A DNA stretch of 64,000 nucleotides from Siderastrea radians (taxonomy: Eukaryota > Cnidaria > Anthozoa > Scleractinia > Rhizangiidae). The stretch lies in the NCBI GenBank assembly GCA_964017195.1, contig OZ024895.1:11648501-11712500 (forward strand), read 5' to 3'. Position 1 is the stretch's first letter; every line of letters starts with the position of its first letter. Below, in pieces: positions 12,078 through 23,274 of the stretch. Position numbers and translations under genes: made by a program. Below the pieces are notes generated by a model that worked only from the letters and a program-made list of their open reading frames with translations, was not told where the DNA came from and did no database searches.

Positions 12078-14048
12078 TTAATTCCGTCCACACAAGCACT
12101 CCCCAACCACCAGGGTAATTCTATTAATCAACGGCTTTTTCTTTCTCTCAGTAATGTCATCCACGTTTAAACCCAGGCTCTCGCAAATCACCCTTAGCAT
12201 AGCTACCGACAAGGTCGATAACTTATTATCGTGCACCAAATTGCAAATGTTGCGAGAAAGTGCAACAGTAGGGTGCCGCAAAGCAATTTCCTCTTCGACA
12301 ACTGCATAGAGCTTTGAATGTAAAGACTCCGTCTCAGCTGCATTCTGGTGATATTCATCGTCGCTGTCAGGTTCTTCATGTTGCTTCGATGAACTCTTCC
12401 TAATCTTGGCAGCCAGACGAGAGAAAAAGCCCGCCACTTGTTGAGGCGAAAGAACATCACTGCCAAGAAAAAGGCGAGCCCCCGATTCATTTCTGACTTT
12501 ACGCATCTCATTTGACACTTCCTTTGGATCGGCTTTTTTCCCGCGTTCTTCGCCAATGACAAATTGTTCTGTTAGAAATTTCTTTTGTTTCTCAGTGAAT
12601 TGAGTTCTCGTCTTCGTAGTTTTTAGCGCCCATCCCTTCTCAAGTGGCGAATGCAAGGCTGCAACTGTACTTTCAGAGGTTCCTGCACAGACACCGACAG
12701 TTGGAACTTGTGTTCGTTCTCCGATTATCTTAGCCGCGTATCCTCGCCTCGCCTTGTCGAACAATGTTTCTTTTTCTAGTGCACGCTTATGCCTTCCTGC
12801 GTCTAAATGAGCCTGTAAACTCGAGGACTGCTGAAATGTCCGAATGCAGCCATCTTCTGGACAAGTAAACAAACCGTTAGCCTCAACTTTCGCTTCTTCA
12901 TCTTCCACGCCTTGTGTGGCTGTGTCTTTCACAGAGGTAGTAGCTGCATTTGTTTGTATGGCTTCTTGTCTTGGCTTAATGATCTTAAAACTTGACTGGG
13001 GACTTTGTACTGGAGAATCCAACACTTCTAGCACAATAGGGGAACCGCCATCACTCTGAAGGTCTTTCCATGGAACTAGTTTTCCGGGTCCGATTTTATA
13101 AGCCTTCCAAACTCTTATTCCTCTTTCTTCAAACTGGAAATTATTCAGCGCGCTAATTCCATCCCATTTGACCATAATCTTATCAGGAGATGCTTCGGGA
13201 AGCTTCACGTACTTGACAATTACACCAGGAATTCCGCCATTTGATTCAATTGCTTCCTTCATCTGTGCGGCGTTGTTTACATCGTGTCCTTCGTTTAAAT
13301 AGACATTGATGTGTCCTTTTATTGTAGCTGCCTGGCGGTCGGCCTCTCCCTTGCCACCTTGAGGATTTGAAAAGTCAAATCTCTCCACCTTGACACCCGC
13401 ATGATTGCTTGTCTTACTTCCAACAATTGTCGAACCACAATGGTAGCAACCAGCGTTGTCTTGTTTGCAATACACTTTCTCCAGTTCTGGACGGTGTTCC
13501 TTTAGCGTAACGAGAACATCCCGCAAGACACCTGCTACTGCAACACTATCTTGCGGACAGCACTCGAACACGTGCACAAAAGTTAGTTTCTCGAAAGGGC
13601 TACTTTCATTTGGTCGCGTTAAAACCACAGTTATATGCCAAGGGATTCCACGTTTAGCAAACCAGTCGCACTGTGATTCTCTGAATTTGCGTGGCAAGAA
13701 CTTCATGGCCCAGTCCATGACCAATAATGCCGAATTGTGGTTAAGGATATCTAATACATCATATTTGGCCTGATCCTGATTTACTGTTCGAAGCTGGTGT
13801 GCTTTCCATGCCAAGATATCCTTTTTTGCGTTCTGCACTAAACACGTCGTGTCGTCTCTTTCTTCTTCAGATTGGAGTTCTGCGCACGCTGTTTCTATGG
13901 TGGCCAACGACTCGCCTCGCTTGTGGCACTCCGCACAGATCTCGGCATGACTGTGGTCACATTTTTTCTCGAAAGTATCATTGCTTGGGTCACTCAAAGC
14001 AAATACCAAGCAGTGGTCAGCCACTTCTGACTCCATTGAAACGTGCAC
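12078..14048 (-). CDS. Transposase-like protein, D-D-E core plus C2H2 finger (last exon)
   Basis: Long open exon of 656 codons. Its 5' edge is a good acceptor (CTCTTAG, then GTGCACG), so the first in-frame ATGs are probably internal. An RNase H-like pattern is visible: Asp in VMDWAMKFLP (about residue 112), Asp in KQDNAGCYHC (about 197), and an acidic residue in GGKGEADRQ (about 232). A C2H2 finger (CPEDGC ... HLDAGRH) follows near 398-425. Then come a helical, homeodomain-like region (FTEKQKKFL ... VAGFFSRLA) and a C-terminal helical domain. I do not recognise a named superfamily. It is most likely a transposase or domesticated derivative, joined to exons at 14599-15559 and 16682-17003. Confidence 0.65.
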   Translation of the reverse strand: MHVSMESEVADHCLVFALSDPSNDTFEKKCDHSHAEICAECHKRGESLATIETACAELQSEEERDDTTCLVQNAKKDILAWKAHQLRTVNQDQAKYDVLDILNHNSALLVMDWAMKFLPRKFRESQCDWFAKRGIPWHITVVLTRPNESSPFEKLTFVHVFECCPQDSVAVAGVLRDVLVTLKEHRPELEKVYCKQDNAGCYHCGSTIVGSKTSNHAGVKVERFDFSNPQGGKGEADRQAATIKGHINVYLNEGHDVNNAAQMKEAIESNGGIPGVIVKYVKLPEASPDKIMVKWDGISALNNFQFEERGIRVWKAYKIGPGKLVPWKDLQSDGGSPIVLEVLDSPVQSPQSSFKIIKPRQEAIQTNAATTSVKDTATQGVEDEEAKVEANGLFTCPEDGCIRTFQQSSSLQAHLDAGRHKRALEKETLFDKARRGYAAKIIGERTQVPTVGVCAGTSESTVAALHSPLEKGWALKTTKTRTQFTEKQKKFLTEQFVIGEERGKKADPKEVSNEMRKVRNESGARLFLGSDVLSPQQVAGFFSRLAAKIRKSSSKQHEEPDSDDEYHQNAAETESLHSKLYAVVEEEIALRHPTVALSRNICNLVHDNKLSTLSVAMLRVICESLGLNVDDITERKKKPLINRITLVVGECLCGRN

Positions 14049-14598
14049 CTAAGAGTGTGAGTGGGTTTTTAAAACCTAATACGGAACTTAATATTTTTAA
14101 TGTTATTTACCTAGATTGTATTGCTGAAGAATTATAATTACATTCCATGTTGACTCCTCTGTAAATTTTATCTTGAGAACATCCCTTAACGTTAATAGCC
14201 GTATATTACCGAAAGCGTATATCCCCCACCCTTTAGACAGAAATGAACTTGCCCCTTTACTTTCAACAACGGCCGGGCGTAGGAATCCAATCTAACTCTT
14301 TTCAGCTAAAAAGCAAATAGGAAGGTTCCGTATCTCTTATTTTTTTTCCCGAAAACGGCACAGATGGTCAGGGTGCCCACTGTTTCTTCGCGACAAGACC
14401 TGCTTCTGTACGTTTGTGAGTCATGGGGTGTCTGTTGCCAGTCGAAGTTCTCTCGTCATGGTATAATAAATCGGACAGCTGACTGGGGTGAAGTCCCTAA
14501 ATTTTGTTCCCACGTTTACTGTAGAGAATACCTGTATTAAGTGGACACCCCCTTATGAGCCCGCTTATTTGTCCGTATAATGAGTTACGTGGCCTTAC

Positions 14599-15559
14599 CT
14601 TGTAATCTGCTCTTAAATATTGCTTATAGCAGACCGAAGTGCTTGTTTCGTTTCCTTTGCCCAGGCTTGTGACTTTGCTTGGTCTGCTATTCTGTCTACT
14701 GTTTCGCAAAGGTCTTCAAATGCTTTGGTACCTTGAGCGGAGAAGTTGTCTAAACCCTGTAGCGAGTGCGCTTCCTCACTGGAGTGAACTCGGTCTCGGC
14801 ACAGAACTGAAAATACTGCTGCGTGATACGCTCTGGTATCAACATGCGCACGACATTTGGTGTTTTGATTACTTCCCCCGTCGATAATTTCAGCATCCTT
14901 TCCCCGAATGGCATGTCTTGAACGATATGAGGGCTAGTAATAAAGTTGAGGAAATGATCCACCTTAGCATAGTCAACTTTCATACGTCTTGCGATATCAA
15001 CAGACACAAGCGCCCCTCTTCCATGTAAAAGCTTGTGATGTCGTGCTATGTTAAACCTGTAGCTAGTGATCCCAGGAATGTACTGCGTAAGTTCCTTAAG
15101 TGGCACTTTATCTGCCATAATTGACAGGATTTGCCTTCTTGTGCTCCAGTGTGTTGCATTCAAGTAGCTCTCGGCTAAAGCCTGCAAGAGTTCCACCTCC
15201 GCCTGGGTTCGCTCAGAGGGAAAGTTACCACCCAATGTAGACAATAACTTATCGCTTTGACCTGGAGCAATAACTTCAAGGACTTCGCGGACACTTTGTT
15301 TTGCTTTACGGCTGTATCTTCGCTTTGTGCGTTCGTGAGCACTGTCCCACGGAACGGACAATTTGTGGCGCACAGGGCTGACGTCACGACATGCTAAGAA
15401 TTCGTTCAACATTTTCAAAGATTTGTTCGCTGTGTTTATTTGGCTATTGTCTGGTGACTCATCAAGATCAGATTCTTCAACATCCAATTCCTCAACGTCC
15501 GGGATAAATACACTTTCCCTCCTTTTACCGCGAATCATTGGCGTTTCTTCCGTTTCTTC
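14599..15559 (-). pseudogene. Middle exon of the D-D-E/C2H2 gene, frameshifted
   Basis: The exon is bounded by an acceptor (TTTTCAG before GAAGAAACGG) and a donor (AAG, then GTAAGG). The frame is open from the 5' end to TAG at about 14750. Beyond that, related coding continues in a second frame (LQGLDNFSAQGTKAFEDL) and then a third (YKQYLRADYK). At least two small indels are therefore needed to explain it. The first part is acidic (VEELDVEESDLDESPD) and then basic and helical, suggesting DNA binding. These breaks indicate that this copy is no longer functional. Confidence 0.5.
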
Positions 15560-16681
15560 CTGAAAAGTCAGAAATGGCACTTGTATCAAGACTACCTTAT
15601 TACTATTACTCTACCTTAGCTGATATAGGCTCAGGTTAAGACATTGAAATGCTGTCGTCGATCTTTTCTTTGTTCACACGTGGTCCTCTCGAACCACATT
15701 ATACAAAAACTAAAAAAAAAAGCCAAATATTTTCCTGAAATCTGCACCTTACTCCCACTACGTTATTTAATCCAGCCGCGTATTGTGATCAAGTGAAGTA
15801 CACTTACCAAGTTAAGCGCACTTAAGTTTTCCGCAATGTCGTCAAAAACTGATTCAGGCAAACTGCCTTCTGGGACACTTCTTCGTTGTGGTAGTGTCTT
15901 TCGGCACTTGGTACATATTGCTGAAGGAAATATACCAGGAAGACGTCAGATACACTGCAAAGTTACGTCACCCATGGAGATAAATTTACTTAGACTTAGA
16001 AACTCCGATACAGTGAGGGGGGCATCAAGGGGGCATCAAAAAGTTTCGTCACAATCGCTTGTGGCGAAACTTTTCTAAGTTTCAAGCTTTTTTGTAACAA
16101 GTAAACAAAAAACCTTGAAAATGTTCACCAAAACCTGTAAAAATCCCTCCAAATCCCTAAAAATTCCATAGTTTTTTAAAAATCCCGTAAATAGTCCAAA
16201 TTTTTGTAGCTAGGCCTATTTCCTACCCTCTTTGATTGGTTAAAAACAGCTGGCGCCACTTTCTTAACCAATCAGACGTAAAACCAATCGTCACTTGCTC
16301 CCACACGTTTTCCCGCGCTTAACAATGCTTCGATTTCTGATTGTATATTTTGTGTTCTGTTCCTTTTGTGATTGGTTAGAGTAATTATTTTTGTTTTGGT
16401 TTTACGACACTCATTTGAAAAAGCTCTAATATATTACTGAATTTCCACTAAGGGGTAGTTGTTTTATTTTGTGTGTGGGTGTGTTTGGGGGGGGGGAGCG
16501 CAGGAGTCAGCGTTACCCAGCTATTATACAGACGTTACCAACCTAATATTTTGGCGCCAATACATGACGTCACCAATTTCTTTACTTCCCGACGTCGGAC
16601 CGCAGATCGCCTAGGAGCTATTTCGTTTCGTCTCCGATACAAATTTCCTAATAATTTAAAGGTAAAGGTTAATAGGTTTAC

Positions 16682-17003
16682 CTGATCCAACTGGAACGAA
16701 TTCTACAGTTGCTTCCATTAGGAGTTGAGACTGAGACAAGCTGAGGCCCCGGTCAGCATTTCCCTTTGAGTCTTCGCTGTGCCCCGAAAGTTTCTTTGGA
16801 ACACTACATAGCCTTACAGACCTCCGCCAACCAATGCCCAAACGTGCGCGGTACAAAGGACAGATGGTCAATTTCTGGATATTTGCTGGCGTTTGAAAGC
16901 AGGCACTTCGCGCTAAAATAAGCTCCACTTCGGTTTTGCAACCACTGAACTTCAGCAATTTTTTGTGGCTCAGTATACTCTTGTTACATGAAACCAGTGG
17001 CAC
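16682..17003 (-). CDS. Upstream exon of the D-D-E/C2H2 gene
   Basis: The frame ends in a donor (GGATCAG, then GTAAAC). It encodes a Cys-containing module with ARSACF, LTICPLYRARLGIGW and VPVGSG, which I associate with the N-terminal region of the same anthozoan gene family. The intron to 15559 would be about 1.1 kb. The 5' boundary is uncertain; the ATG at 17003 is used provisionally. Confidence 0.4.
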
Positions 17004-18017
17004 AATCTAACACTACCGAATCCTTGATCTTGCGTCAGGTCCACATTCCCCACCGACCAAAAGTGCAAAGGTGCAAGCCATCTTTTCATTTGAAAATACG
17101 TTTTCGAAAATCCATGAACTGTTTGTTTTACTGACGCAGCGAGATTTACCTTTCGGAAATTATGAAAGCAAATTGGCAACTCAAACGATGTTCATTTTAG
17201 TACGTAATTTAATTATAAAACCAAGGAAGATAAAATCTCCTCGTTGAAGCCAATCCAACTGTTTGTATTCGCCATCTGTTGTCATTTTCTTTTTTCATGA
17301 AACTGTTTGTTTTCTTTAATATGTCTTGACTTACTATGTAAGAAACTGTCTCGCGCTTAATCAAGTACAGAATGCACAAGCTTTAAACTGCAGTGTCACG
17401 GAAGACGATAGGGAAAAAACATTGTGTTGATGGAAACAGGATCTATTTTTGAAGGTAGTCATTACAGACGCGAATCATTTAAATACAAATTTCACTTATA
17501 TCGCTGTTTTTGAAAAAAAAAGGAGGTTTAATCAGAGAGGAAGTACATTATTGGCACGGAACTTTGACATTTTGGAAGAAGACGTACATCACCTTGGCAA
17601 TATTTACACGGGTGTTTCAGTGTGTTTACACAACTCAGGACTACAGTCCGATTATTCAGTCTGATTGTGTGGTTTGTGAGTACAGTTCCGAGACAGGATT
17701 TGAGGAAGATTTTCTTTCAACAAGTTAAACCTGATATGACAGAGAGGGCATCCACCGTGGCTGACAGTTTCAACAAAAGTTGATGTTTCACTTTCCAGCG
17801 AAATTCCAAAGGTTGGTGTTTAGTAATTCCGTTCACGGCAGTGTAAACAGCGCAAACTTTACTCTGTCAGTTCTGTTTAATATTTTAAGGATAAGGTACA
17901 AACAACTTTCTGTTTGCATTAACAAGCGTTTCGTTTACTTTGGAACAATAGACTATCAATATAAAAAGTATCAGCGAAATCTAATTTTGAGCTGTGTCCG
18001 CGATGTTAAGGACCATC
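17004..18017. other. Intergenic, nothing definite
   Basis: No supported gene; any promoter or first exon of the minus-strand gene would lie here but cannot be placed. Confidence 0.3.
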
Positions 18018-18115
18018 TTTGATTTTTACTGACACTGACTCTTAACTGACAATTGGCCAAAAAAATAGTAGTTAACTGATAAATGAAAAGTTGACTGTTA
18101 ACTGACATTTTATTA
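18018..18115. repeat. TTAACTGACAATTGGCCAAA repeat, copy 1
   Basis: Short degenerate tandem repeat sharing the unit TAACTGACAATTGGCCAAA with 19783-19885, where three units at roughly 30-bp spacing are seen. Non-coding. Confidence 0.55.
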
Positions 18116-18274
18116 ATTATAATGAATACGCCATTTTTGATGCTTTTAAGCAACAAAGATTTTCCTAACGTTGCATGACCTGGTAACTGCTCAACCTGAT
18201 AACACTTACCAAGACCTCGATTATTCTGGATATCGCAAAAACCGAGTCTAATAATTGTTTTATTATACATTGTT

Positions 18275-18475
18275 TTACAGGTAAACAAAATAACGGCAAA
18301 AAATTTCAACATTTGTGTCCTTCTTGTCTTCCGGCTTCTGAACGCTTTTTTTCTTAAGGTATTCGTGGAACAGTTCCTTCCCAATTTTTGTCAGCCTTCT
18401 TTTGTTTTCCGAGTCTTCTTGTTTCATCAATTTTTCAATTTCTTGCTCGGTTGAAGAAGCGAATCGACGAGCCAT
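18275..18475 (-). CDS. N-terminal exon of a Crypton-like recombinase gene
   Basis: The frame starts with ATG at 18475 and encodes a highly charged helical segment (MARRFASSTEQEIEKLM ... FHEYLKKK). This resembles the SAM-like DNA-binding N-terminus that precedes tyrosine recombinase domains in Crypton-derived animal genes. A splice donor is likely near 18275-18300, though several GT sites are possible. The rest of the gene is not seen downstream on this strand, so this may be an orphan exon. Confidence 0.4.
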   Translation of the reverse strand: MARRFASSTEQEIEKLMKQEDSENKRRLTKIGKELFHEYLKKKSVQKPEDKKDTNVEIFCRYFVYL

Positions 18476-18647
18476 GAATTTACTTCGCTTTCAGATGCCC
18501 CCCACATTGCTCATGGAAATCATGCATTGCGCGCGCAACGTACAGATTATTCACTAATCTGTAGGTTGCGCTGATTCCCAGAATTAACTGTAGGCTCTTA
18601 GCCAATGAAAAGACGGATAGTGACTACAATGTATAATAATGACTGTT

Positions 18648-18815
18648 ATTAAATGTAAAGAAGATCCTCGCAGTTATTAACGCAACTTATGCAGTTGCGA
18701 AAAGAAAGCCTGAAAAAATCAGACTTGCCGGGATTCGAACCCTGACCTCTGCGATACCGGTGCAGCGCTCTAACCAATTTTTCGCAACTGCATAAGGATC
18801 TTCTTTACATTTAAT
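18648..18815 (-). mobile_element. Foldback element with tRNA-like core
   Basis: Outer arms at 18648-18668 and 18795-18815 are exact reverse complements, as are inner arms at 18686-18703 and 18779-18796. A 17-bp segment separates outer from inner arm on the left side only. The loop holds, on the minus strand, most of a tRNA: A-box-like TGGTTAGAGCGC (18765-18776) and B box GGTTCGAATCC (18731-18741). The 5' acceptor stem is missing. It is a tRNA-derived SINE or MITE hybrid. Confidence 0.65.
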
Positions 18816-18958
18816 TCTTCATTCCGCAGTTCAAATATACGAATTTGATATATTCATAACTTCAATAACTGTTATGTGAGTCACTTCCGATGCAAAAGTG
18901 CCAAGGGAGCGTAACTTGGACCTCGATCTCCGTGATGGCTTCGAGTGGCGTGGTCAAA

Positions 18959-19315
18959 GCAGCCTGTGTGGTAGGCGCGGAAAAGGGAGGGAAAAGGGGA
19001 GAAATTATTCGCGAGCGCGGAGGAAGAGAGAGAATGGGAGAGGAAGGGAGTCATGTAGACCTTCCAGCCCCATTTTATAACTATCTTCAATGTAATTGAG
19101 AAACACGAATTTCGAGTACTTAAATGGCACAAATTAATTGTGTCCAATCAGAGCGTTCGATTGGGCCCTTGATTGACATATAAGTAATTGTGACCAATCA
19201 CGATTTTTGCAGTCGCCTGGCGAAAGTAAAATACGGCCGAAATACGCTCGTTGCTCGCACTTGCGAATAATTTCTTCCCTTTTCCCTCCCCTTTCTGCGC
19301 CTGCCACGCAGGCTA
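18959..19315. mobile_element. Foldback MITE with 55-60 bp arms
   Basis: The left arm (AGCCTGTGTGGTAGGCGCGG, then a purine-rich run ending GAAATTATTCGCGAG) is repeated inverted at about 19255-19315 with a few differences. The centre is unrelated and non-coding. Open frames overlapping the arms are by-products of the purine-rich sequence. Confidence 0.6.
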
Positions 19316-19782
19316 TGGTCAAAGTTATTCTACGTTTTTTTATCGAGATGATGACAACTGGGGATCGGCATTCGAACGACACGCGCCGTTTGACTTGACA
19401 AAACACAATTCAATGGACATAGTTTGTAAACATTTGACAGATGTTATGGGAATAACAAGCGGTAAAGTCTGGAGTCGGTGCGTTTGACTTGAAGTTGTTG
19501 CCATTAGATAATTCATTGTCGAGCAAGCGAACGTGGTTTGACCTTGTTTGGCCTGATTTATATCACGTCAATAATTGATTACAGGTCGACAATACACAAG
19601 CCCTTTCACAATGAGCAAGATTTCTGATTAATTGTGATTGATTGTTTTTTTATGTAATTATTTTCATGGCCAGGAGCTTTAATTTATTTCTTGATTTGAG
19701 TAAGGTCCACCCCCAAGGATGATTGACGTAAGAAAAATTCGGGTTATGACGCAATAATTTTCGCTCTAAGAAAAGGAAAGTT

Positions 19783-19885
19783 AATAGCTGACTACAATTA
19801 GTAGTTAACTGACAATTGGCCAAACAAATAGTAGTTAACTGACATTTGGACGAAAAATTAGTAGGTAACTGACAATTGGATACCC
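19783..19885. repeat. TTAACTGACAATTGG minisatellite, copy 2
   Basis: Three degenerate units of about 30 bp built on TAGTAGTTAACTGACAATTGG; see the copy at 18018-18115. Confidence 0.6.
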
Positions 19886-20363
19886 CCATTAGCACCCTCT
19901 AACGACCTTGCTTCTCTGTGTCCGTAGTGACACGACCTCGGACTCATGTTCCCCAATACGACGTTTCGCGCGGTTAATAAGACGTACTTAATTAGTTATA
20001 CTTTATTGTCGAATTCTGATATGCGGCAAGTCAGTAAAGTACATGAGTCAATCCCCTGAGTTAACCTACAACAGTTTTCTGCCTTTCCTTTTGTAGTTGG
20101 TAATCCTTCAAACGTAGTAAGCTTAAAGGGCAACTTGTGTTTTCTACCCTAATGAATTGATAATTATGGATTTGATTCTGAGCCATGCAGGCTTTTTTTT
20201 TCAGTTTGATATCCCTTCTGAATGACCTGGTTAAACGCGCGCAGTCAATCCAGTCAAGGTGAATTTAGTTTGGTTAGGTTCGATTGCCTATGTTCAATTC
20301 AATACCCCCGGAACTGATGTAAAACTCCTCCTTCATAGATCAGTTATCAATGCCTATGCTTAC
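19886..20363. other. Intergenic or intronic, nothing definite
   Basis: No coding feature seen. It lies immediately 3' of the immunoglobulin exon on the minus strand and would be intron if that gene continues. Confidence 0.35.
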
Positions 20364-20750
20364 CTACAACTTTTACTTGAATCTTGCGTTTCCAAACTTT
20401 GTTGGTTGCACCTTGAAACGTATTCAACTCACAGCTAAACAATCCAGTGTCATCATCAGTTACGTTAAAGATTACTAGAGTGGCGCTTTGAGAAATCCAG
20501 CTGACGTTGAATCTTCCTTCGTATCCTGAAGCTGGTGCAGCAGGCCCTGATGGAACAAGGGTTGCAATGGGGACTTCGTTAAATTTGATTGTGACAACAA
20601 TCAAATTGAGATCCTGTGTGAGACTAAAGTTCCAGTTCAGTGCTGCATTTGTTGATCCTTCACGAAGCTGTTGGTTTACAGTGTGAAACACAGCTGGGTC
20701 TGATGAGGTCTGAACCGGAGGAGGCTCATACCAAGTGACACTATCACCAT
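20364..20750 (-). CDS. Immunoglobulin-like domain exon
   Basis: One exon of 387 bp bounded by a good acceptor (ATATTTTAG) and a good donor (GTAAGC). It encodes a single Ig-like domain of the V/I type. An early W (SVTWYE), a hydrophobic B-to-F strand pattern (SATLVIFNVT) and the F-strand signature DDDTGLFSCEL are visible; the B-strand Cys is not obvious. Such exons belong to secreted or cell-surface receptors in cnidarians. No flanking exon is recognised within several kb. This is one of the few segments that looks like an ordinary host gene. Confidence 0.6.
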
Positions 20751-21380
20751 CTAAAATATCATTCAACAACTAGATTAAAGCGGAATCCTATGCAATACAA
20801 AAGAAAACATTCTTCATTAGTGCTTAAGAGCGCCTGACTGTAAAAATCAGACAAAATCAAATTTTCACGGCAAGGGTGGAAAATTCGATTTCTTTCATAT
20901 TCTAATGTTAGATAGGTTAGGGTATAACTTATATCGCTGGATACTTTTTTGGCAAAATATCCTTTTTTTTTAGAATTTTTTTTTTGTTTTGCTTCAAGGC
21001 ACAAACAATTACAAGCATGATTACAATAAATACAACAATAACAATTTGTTACGATAATTATTACTAGTTACAAATTATAGGTATAGGGTAACCCCCCTCC
21101 ACACACACACACACACACACATCTACAGATAAAGACAGAGAGCAGCTATAATAAGAATAATCAAATACAATATTGTTTGCAGCAGAATTATGAAACGTTA
21201 CAGTAATAAAGTTTTCACACGCTATAGTAGTCGCGTTAATTAACAAAACAAAATATTCCATGGAACAATCGGTTGAGTGTCTTAGGATAATGTCCTTATT
21301 TAGAAGTGGGGTTTTTCTAAATCATATCTCCAGGTGAATTTGACCATCAATTCGTTCAAGGATAATTCTTTTAGAGAATA
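20751..21380. other. Intronic or intergenic, with CA microsatellite
   Basis: No gene seen. A CA repeat lies at about 21100-21121. Confidence 0.4.
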
Positions 21381-21752
21381 CTATAAGTAGTATTTAGCAA
21401 ACAGAATTGTGTAGTTCAGTTTTTTATTAATTTTAAATGTATTTTGCTTTTTGCTACCGGTTTTTATTCCAAAGATTAATTCGCTTGGAGATAACGAGAA
21501 AGAGTTGACATTTTCAACATTGAACCATTTGATGACTTCAAGGAAGAACAATTGTGTCCAGTGATACTTCGAAAAGGTGTGAATTATTGAATCGTTTTGT
21601 CCACAGTATGAACACAGCGAATTGTCCTCTGTACCACAGATAAACAATTTTTTTTTTGTGACTACAGTTCTGTGGAGAAGTTTAAAGTAAAATTCCTTAA
21701 GCTTATTGTCACTACAAATGCTTTTCACACGCGTAAAGGAGGTTTCTAGGAT
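21381..21752 (-). mobile_element. LINE, 3' coding tail (zf-RVT region)
   Basis: The minus-strand frame encodes the Cys/His module that follows the reverse transcriptase in many LINEs (KKLFICGTEDNSLCSYCGQND, then IIHTFSKYHW). It is interrupted at 21752 by the DNA transposon 21753-25284. The LINE frame resumes in phase on the far side of that insertion, so the tail and the 25.29-26.46 kb fragments belong to one LINE copy. Confidence 0.65.
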
Positions 21753-21945
21753 ACATGCATCAGGAGTTCTGGACTTCCTGTTGGATCGCTCGGCATTGTG
21801 GGTAGGCGGGCTCAGAAAAGTGGGCATCGGCTTGCAGCGTCGCCATATTGGATTACATCGAGTGGCTTGGCTTCGGCGACCTTTTACGCAAAGAAACCCT
21901 CCTTTTGAGCCGATCGAATTTATACACGTGCAGGAATAGAGAAAA
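21753..21945 (+). repeat. Left terminal inverted repeat of the ISL2EU-like element
   Basis: Matches the reverse complement of 25124-25284 along its length, except for a 27-bp insertion near 21859-21885 and scattered substitutions. Confidence 0.8.
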
Positions 21946-22229
21946 TACAGTTGGGCTGAGCCAAGTGGGCATCAAGCCCTTGTTTGGTCGCCATCTCTGC
22001 TTGTTTCAAGTTGTTTCGCTTGATGTATTGAATATACCCTTTGCATTCACAATCGAATTCGAGACGAGAGTACAGATACTCCAGTGACAAGGTCCAAAGA
22101 GGTAAGGAGTGGTATTTCTGTTCTGTTTTATTTTTATCTTCTAACTAAATAAATGGACAGAAGTCGGAGCCGAAGTGAATACGTTTTAACTTTTTATTTA
22201 TATTGTTATAATGTAGGTGTGATATGAGT

Positions 22230-22480
22230 CGTGAATAGCTGCCTTTCGAGGTTATCCAGACATGGAAACCTGAGCAACTGAAAGAGTTCTGTCGCAAGCG
22301 GGACTTGAAGGTTTCGGGACCCAAAGCTGAACTTGTAGCCCGCGTATTTGCCGCGGCAGAAATGGGCATTGCCATCAAGCCAACTGCTCAGGAACAAATT
22401 GCTACTACCGAAAAAGAGAAGGCAAAATTACTCATAATGCCAAACGGAACCTCAGTTCCAGATCCTTTGACACTGAAGGG
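22230..22480 (+). pseudogene. SAP-domain exon of the second transposon protein
   Basis: The exon lies between an acceptor-like AATAG near 22229 and a donor GTAGGT at about 22481. It encodes a SAP-type DNA-binding helix pair (WKPEQLKEFCRKRDLKVSG, PKAELVARVF) followed by a conserved-looking PNGTSVPDPLTLKG segment. The protein at 49580 has the same SAP-first design with SWIM and YqaJ domains; here those downstream domains are absent. Only the N-terminal part of the gene survives. Confidence 0.6.
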
Positions 22481-23274
22481 TAGGTGGGTGAAGGAAAGCG
22501 AGAGCATGACCTCTTGGCCACCGATATACCTGAGTGATGTCAAATCTAACCTGGTTTTATAATAATTGTCTTTCACCAGCCCTGAAACTACTGCAAAAAT
22601 AAATTGTTAAAAAAATGCCTAGAAAATGGATATGACTGAGAAGATTTTATAAACAGGTAATCATATTTTCATGGAGCCTGTACAATATAAATTGAACAAC
22701 TGCATGTATTATTGTATAGTCATTGTTTTATTTGAGCCTTGATATCTAATGTCAAAAGTAGAAAATATTAGTCAAGTTGTTAATAAAAAAATTGCTTCCT
22801 CCACTAATTACTGGTCTTATTAGACATCAACACAAAGGGGGCCCAAGGCTTCAAAGGGAGGGGCCCCAGCTTTTTCTGGACTTGATTGTCCAGTATCACT
22901 ATATACTACTTTTCAGAGAGGTGGGCCAGGCCCTTTGGTCCCCCCTATGGCTAAGCCACTGATTATGCATATTTGTGGTAATGTCATCCTATCAGTGCAA
23001 GGAAATCAATTTCACTAAACCTGTAAACATACTATTGATATCTTGAATTGTGTTATTCCAGAAGAGGCAGAAAAAGTGTGTACCCAAACCATGGAGGGAA
23101 TTATTTGTCAAACGATCCCCCAACCCTTATGGAATTTCCAAATGAAAAGTGTAGTGTTTTTTGGATGTTGATCTACTAAAAACCAGGCAACAAATTGACC
23201 CCCCCCCCGGAATTTCCCATTTCCCTGGTGAATTACACATTTTACTCTATATCTTGAGCCAAAAAAAAAACGTG
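22481..23274. other. Non-coding remainder inside the transposon
   Basis: No SWIM or YqaJ coding sequence is found where it would be expected. A poly-C run occurs at 23200-23208. An internal deletion is inferred. Confidence 0.45.

Noticed and set aside
17971..18384. 137-codon minus frame
   Set aside because: It runs through the TTAACTGAC minisatellite and an intron-like region; no coding signature.
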